A stretch of 46,526 nt of DNA from Terrisporobacter mayombei. Its GTDB lineage: Bacteria > Bacillota > Clostridia > Peptostreptococcales > Peptostreptococcaceae. The notes below the pieces were generated by a model. That model did no database searches. It was not told where the DNA came from and was given only the letters and a program-made list of their open reading frames with translations. The position numbers and the translations under genes were made by a program. Below are positions 43,104 through 46,526 of the stretch, one piece after another; the stretch's first letter is position 1, and every line of letters begins with the position of its first letter. The stretch lies in assembly GCF_014333445.1 (NCBI RefSeq), contig NZ_JACRYU010000009.1:1-46526 (forward strand), given 5' to 3'.

Positions 43104-44126
43104 TTATATAATATATTTAACATCTGCATCTGGGAATATTTCTTCTAAGTTCTTTTTAAAAAAATCTTTCATATATGATATATCTTCTTTTGGATAAACA
43201 AACTTTCCATATCCAAATTGACCATACTTATAAGTCCTTTCATCATCATTCATAGGTAATGTATTATCAGGAAAAACTTCACTTATTATATTTTTTGCCC
43301 TTGTAGTATATCTATGAGAAATAACTTCAAAAGTAATCGGATAAGGTAAATTACTTGGTATTCTTTCACTTAAATACTGTAATAATTTTTTATAATCTTC
43401 TTCCCATCCATCATAAATAAATACTGGTGCAATGATATATCCTACAGGATATCCCGCCTCCATCATTTTTATACTGGCCTCTATTCTTTTTTCTCTACTA
43501 GCAGTTCTCTTTTCATAACTATCTATTACATATGATGTATTAATAGTAAATCTTGCTTCAGTTTTCCCCCTATGATCTATATCAAGTAAACTATCCACAT
43601 CATTAAACTTGGTTACAAATCTAAAACGCCCTAATTCACTTTTGGCGAAAAACTCTATAGCAGATTTCAAAGAATGAGTATAAGGCTCCACTGGAATTGG
43701 ATCAGAAGTAGCAGAACCTTCAAATATAGTCACTTGAGGTGATCTTTCATCAATGTATTTTTGTGCATGTTCTAATATATTATCCACATTAACATTTACT
43801 TTTATAAATGGTTTATCTCCTAAATTTGTATTTAAGTAACAATATTGACAGTTACCAACACATCCACTTAGTAATGGTAATTGATAGTGAGCCGATGGTT
43901 TACACCCTTGAAATTTATAACCCTTCTTCACTCCCACAACTAAAGTATTTTTTCCTTCTCTATAAAAATCATATAAGTTATCTCCTGGTATATGTTGTTT
44001 TACTTTATTATTTGTTAAATTAATAATTTCACATCTTTCATTATATTTAAATTTATCATATATATTTTTACCTATATTATAGTCTAAAGAACCTTTTTCA
44101 AAAATTATCCTTTGAGGTACAAACAT
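43104..44126 (-). CDS. splB: spore photoproduct lyase (radical SAM)
   Basis: A 340-residue radical SAM enzyme that reverses the thymine spore photoproduct in DNA during germination. It has the cluster motif SGCVGNCQYCYLNT (Cys89, 93, 96) and family segments KPSAHYQLPLLSG, RFRFVTKFNDVD, AGYPVGYIIAPVFIYDGWEE and TFEVISHRYT. Where B. subtilis SplB has the hydrogen-donor cysteine (FEASCTSD), this protein reads FEGSATSD with Ala139. A cysteine instead occurs at 75 (KFQGCKPS), where B. subtilis has Ser. AAGGAGGAG supports ATG at 44126 over the longer frame. Its presence implies a spore former. Confidence 0.94.
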   Translation of the reverse strand: MFVPQRIIFEKGSLDYNIGKNIYDKFKYNERCEIINLTNNKVKQHIPGDNLYDFYREGKNTLVVGVKKGYKFQGCKPSAHYQLPLLSGCVGNCQYCYLNTNLGDKPFIKVNVNVDNILEHAQKYIDERSPQVTIFEGSATSDPIPVEPYTHSLKSAIEFFAKSELGRFRFVTKFNDVDSLLDIDHRGKTEARFTINTSYVIDSYEKRTASREKRIEASIKMMEAGYPVGYIIAPVFIYDGWEEDYKKLLQYLSERIPSNLPYPITFEVISHRYTTRAKNIISEVFPDNTLPMNDDERTYKYGQFGYGKFVYPKEDISYMKDFFKKNLEEIFPDADVKYII

Positions 44127-44202
44127 GAATTTCTCCTCCTTTTTATATGTATTTTTCCTTTTTTCAATATTAAAATTCAAATATTACTTGGAAAATATAT
44201 GA

Positions 44203-44412
44203 TATAATTACTATACTCTTTTAATAACAGGTATCTTAGTATTCATTGTTTCTTATTTCATAGGAAATTCTTTATTAATGATTCTAAGTTTATTTAATAT
44301 TTTAAGGGCAAGTGGGGATACTACTATTGTCTTACTTTTATTAAAATATAGAAATTCTATTTTAATAGACTATCCTACTGACTGTGGATTTATTGCATTT
44401 ACAAAGGAATAA
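44203..44412 (+). pseudogene. decayed MATE-like membrane protein fragment
   Basis: An open frame without a usable start reads hydrophobic residues ILVFIVSYFIGNSLLMILSL followed by FNILRASGDTTIVLLLL, which matches the G-L-R-x-x-G-D-T signature helix of MATE transporters, then a short unrelated tail and TAA. About 65 codons of a roughly 450-residue family remain. A hairpin with a plus-strand T run follows. The family call rests on one short motif. Confidence 0.4.
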
Positions 44413-44430
44413 TAATACTATAATTTCATT

Positions 44431-44479
44431 AAGTAGACTGAGGTTTAAATATTTTATTTTATCTCAGTCTTACTTTTTT
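44431..44479 (+). terminator. terminator-like hairpin after the MATE-like remnant
   Basis: AAGTAgACTGAG / CTCAGTcTTACTT with a 20-nt loop is followed by a plus-strand T run. It is probably the old terminator of the decayed gene. Confidence 0.6.
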
Positions 44480-44530
44480 AATAAATAATTATCAAAATAG
44501 TTTAAAATATTATCCATAGAACAGATAACA

Positions 44531-44548
44531 TATAATTTCCTTACAATT
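44531..44548 (-). repeat. post-terminator motif, copy 3
   Basis: The minus-strand ATTGTAAGGAAATTATAT directly follows the T run of the terminator at 44553-44580, as at 25337 and 27764. Confidence 0.65.
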
Positions 44549-44549
44549 A

Positions 44550-44580
44550 AAATAGAGAGAAAATTAATTCTTCTCTCTTT
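44550..44580 (-). terminator. terminator of the DHHW gene remnant
   Basis: AGAGAGAA / TTCTCTCT forms a hairpin followed on the minus strand by ATTTTAATTG, overlapping the end of the coding frame. Confidence 0.7.
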
Positions 44581-45610
44581 GTTCTTTTATTACATCTATC
44601 ATAGATTTAAAGTCGGTTGAATTATACATAAACATGACTATATCTGCATCACTATTTCTTATTATCTCATCTATAGATAAATTAAGTTCTTTAGTATATC
44701 TTGGATCAACTAATTGAACTTCAGAGAAAATATCTGCAAATAACCAAGATGTAGGTGCTTGATAAGAGTCTCTCAGAATAAGTATTTTCTTATCTGATAA
44801 AGCATCTTCATTTCTTATTTTTAAAATATTACAAGCATTTCCAAACATATATGCTCCACCGTATAAAATTTCTTTCTCATTTTTACGTGTAGCTACAACA
44901 TCTTCTTCTTTGATTTTAGTTTCTTTTTTACCATCATATTTATAATACTCATAATCAGGCTTATCTTTTAAATGAACATATGGAATACTTTCATCTTCTT
45001 TTACTAAATTATTCAAGTTCATATTGTAGCTACCTAAGAAATATCCCCTATCAAAATTTGTCTTTGTATATTTATCCCAAGAAACATTATTTATTTCATC
45101 CATAGTTTCTATAATAGATTTAAACCCTTCATAAGCTCCTATTCCATTCCAATGATGGTCTGTTTTAAAATATAATTTTTCTCTTTCGGATTCATTAAAT
45201 TTATTTAGAAAATCTTCATCTATATCTATAAAATTAATATTATCTAAATCTAAATAATTTTTAAATTTATTTTTATTATCAGTAGCATTTTCAAGTCCAC
45301 CTGTATATTTGGGATATAAGTGTGCAAGCATACTCTCTTTATGAGGTGTAGAAGCATAATACACTTTCTTATTTGATTTTACAGCTACTTCTGATAATTC
45401 ATTAATTTCTTTTGCAGTATCTTTTAATTCCTCATCTGAGATTGATTTAATTGGTGTTGGCATAATCCAGTTATTTTCTAATACATAATAATTTTTCACT
45501 TTATTTTTTCCAAAAGCTAACTGTATCTTGGAATATAATTCTGATAGCTCTTCCCTAAAAGGAAATTGATCAGAAAAATAACTTTCAAACTTGCTTGTAT
45601 AAAAAACATC
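44564..45610 (-). pseudogene. DHHW/AlgX-like protein, 5'-truncated
   Basis: The frame encodes a SGNH/AlgJ-like extracytoplasmic protein with YFKTDHHWNGIGAYEGF (the DHHW motif) and ILRDSYQAPTSWLFADIFSE. Such proteins work with MBOAT acyltransferases in O-acetylation of surface polysaccharide. Homologous N-terminal sequence (FESYFSDQFPFREELSELYS, KIQLAFGKNK) runs back to 45610, where a TAA closes the frame. No signal peptide or start codon with a ribosome-binding site is present; GTG at 45499 has none. The missing N-terminus was lost in the deletion that joined it to the MBOAT fragment. Confidence 0.75.
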
Positions 45611-46035
45611 TTATTGAGCTCTTGCATCATTTCTATATACATCAATTACATAACTCATAGTTTGGAATGTGAAAAATGATATTCCAAGAGGTAGGGCTAT
45701 TTCAGGTATATTTAAATTTGTATCAAGTAAGCTATTCATGCTATCTACAAAGAAATTACTATATTTAAAAACTATCAATAGTGAAATATTAAAAACAACT
45801 GATGAAATAAGCCAAAACTTCTTTCTTCTATTATTTGATGCTACCTTCAATCCAAAAATATAGTTTAAAATTATAGAAAAAATCATCAAAAATACATATT
45901 TAGGCTCTCCCCATGCATAAAAAACAAACTTGCAATTAACAATACTAAATTTTTTAGTCCATCATCTAATAAGTAGTAAAATATAAGTACTACTGGTAAA
46001 AATAAAAATATAAATACTAAACTACTAAAAACCAT
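45611..46035 (-). pseudogene. MBOAT (AlgI/DltB-type) O-acyltransferase, frameshifted and truncated
   Basis: From ATG at 46035 the frame gives an AlgI-type N-terminus (MVFSSLVFIFLFLPVVLIFY, then LKNLVLLIASLFF) and then breaks. One T fewer in a six-T run (about 45930-45937) shifts the frame; restoring it gives YAWGEPKYVFLMIFSIILNY and continues to LPLGISFFTFQTMSYVIDVY and RNDARAQ, where a TAA ends it. Intact AlgI is about 470 residues, so the C-terminal two thirds with the catalytic His are missing. The stop abuts the truncated DHHW frame. Confidence 0.75.
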
Positions 46036-46314
46036 ATAAATTAATCAATTTTAAATTGATTTTCCTCCCTCCACTTTTGTTAATGATTTCATCATCAAAT
46101 ATACACTAAAATTTAATTAAAAATTCATATTTAGAATTATCGTTCTCTATTTGTTATAAAATCTTAGTAAACAATTATTTTCGTTATAAAGTTGTAATAA
46201 ATATAATTAACTTTTCAATTTTCTCTACTTTAATTAGACAACATAAAACTCTAAATGGTTACTTATAAAATTTCAAATTATTCTTTCTATTGTATTTAAA
46301 CTATTATTTCTAAC
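46036..46314. other. upstream region of the MBOAT remnant
   Basis: A strong GGAGGGAGG (minus strand, 46064-46072) lies 28 nt before the MBOAT ATG. Between them is the palindrome AATCAATTT-T-AAATTGATT (46043-46061), which folded as RNA would bring the site close to the start. No other gene or clear promoter is seen. Confidence 0.4.
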
Positions 46315-46365
46315 TATAAAAGCTATGAAGATAGAATATTAATTCTAAATTTCATAGCTTTTACT
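46315..46365. terminator. intrinsic terminator near the right edge
   Basis: AAAAGCTATGAA / TTCATAGCTTTT with an inner AGAAT-AT-ATTCT-like pairing. It lies just beyond a minus-strand TGA at 46370-46372, so it probably ends a gene entering from the right. Confidence 0.7.
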
Positions 46366-46369
46366 AAAC

Positions 46370-46526
46370 TCATAAATTAAATACTAATAAATTCTTACTT
46401 TCTATAAGAGAGTGTAAATTGATTTGTGCTTTAGAATGATTCGATCCTCTATAGCAATAATATTTACTTATAATATTTGTAATACTTTATTAAATATTCA
46501 TTATTTGGATATTTATTTGTAAAATG
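46370..46526 (-). pseudogene. 3' end of an unrecognised minus-strand gene, probably broken
   Basis: The last frame reads ISKYYCYRGSNHSKAQINLH, then SLIESKNLLVFNL and a TGA, followed by a terminator, as expected for a gene end. Reading further right, this frame meets a TAA after 38 codons while another frame is open (FTNKYPNNEYLIKYYKYYK), so a frameshift is possible. Too short to identify. Confidence 0.3.

Overview
The window looks like chromosome of a low-GC, spore-forming anaerobe of the Clostridia, most likely Peptostreptococcaceae (the Clostridioides / Paeniclostridium / Paraclostridium / Romboutsia group). The base composition is strongly AT-rich, Shine-Dalgarno sites are strong, and the left edge holds the 5' end of a 16S rRNA gene of that general type. 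The gene set agrees: spore photoproduct lyase, [FeFe] hydrogenase, AdhE, fumarase plus malic enzyme, and a spermidine/putrescine transporter. Most genes are on the minus strand. The genus is inferred by eye, not computed.

Left part (1-12.5 kb): a leftward rRNA operon with tandem promoters; an iron-only hydrogenase with a degenerate NuoF-like N-terminus; a decayed Zn-dehydrogenase fragment; a sugar operon (RpiR regulator, 1-phosphofructokinase-type kinase, fructose-family PTS EIIBCA, class II aldolase) that could serve fructose or tagatose; and a potABCD polyamine operon behind an XRE-cupin regulator. Between the regulator and potA sits a tandem 66-bp hairpin repeat. It shares its architecture with the leader just upstream of the 16S gene, and the stems differ by paired changes.

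Middle (12.5-31 kb): a zinc-ribbon protein, a DUF2812 protein, and a probable envelope-stress island. The island has a two-component system, a MacB/FtsX-type ABC exporter with a promoter carrying 11-bp direct repeats, and a YdbS/YdbT-like PH-domain pair. Next come a secreted acidic protein, adhE, a MATE pump divergent from its MerR regulator with a textbook 19-bp-spacer promoter, uridine kinase, a small protein, a GNAT acetyltransferase and CvfB.

Right part (31-46.5 kb): two tandem opine-dehydrogenase paralogues, a membrane-anchored unknown, a double-rhodanese lipoprotein, a TPP-riboswitch-controlled thiSFGH-tenI thiazole operon, the fumarase alpha/beta plus malic enzyme operon (fumarate to malate to pyruvate), an alpha/beta hydrolase lacking its nucleophile serine, and spore photoproduct lyase with a relocated cysteine. 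After these come a MATE-like remnant and a wrecked MBOAT/DHHW pair, broken by a poly-T frameshift and a deletion that fuses the two genes.

The most novel signals are small repeated elements: (i) the covarying hairpin shared by the rRNA leader and the pot operon; (ii) an 18-nt motif found three times immediately after intrinsic terminators; (iii) a 35-bp palindrome found twice just beyond terminators. I saw no CRISPR array, tRNA, complete IS element or prophage.
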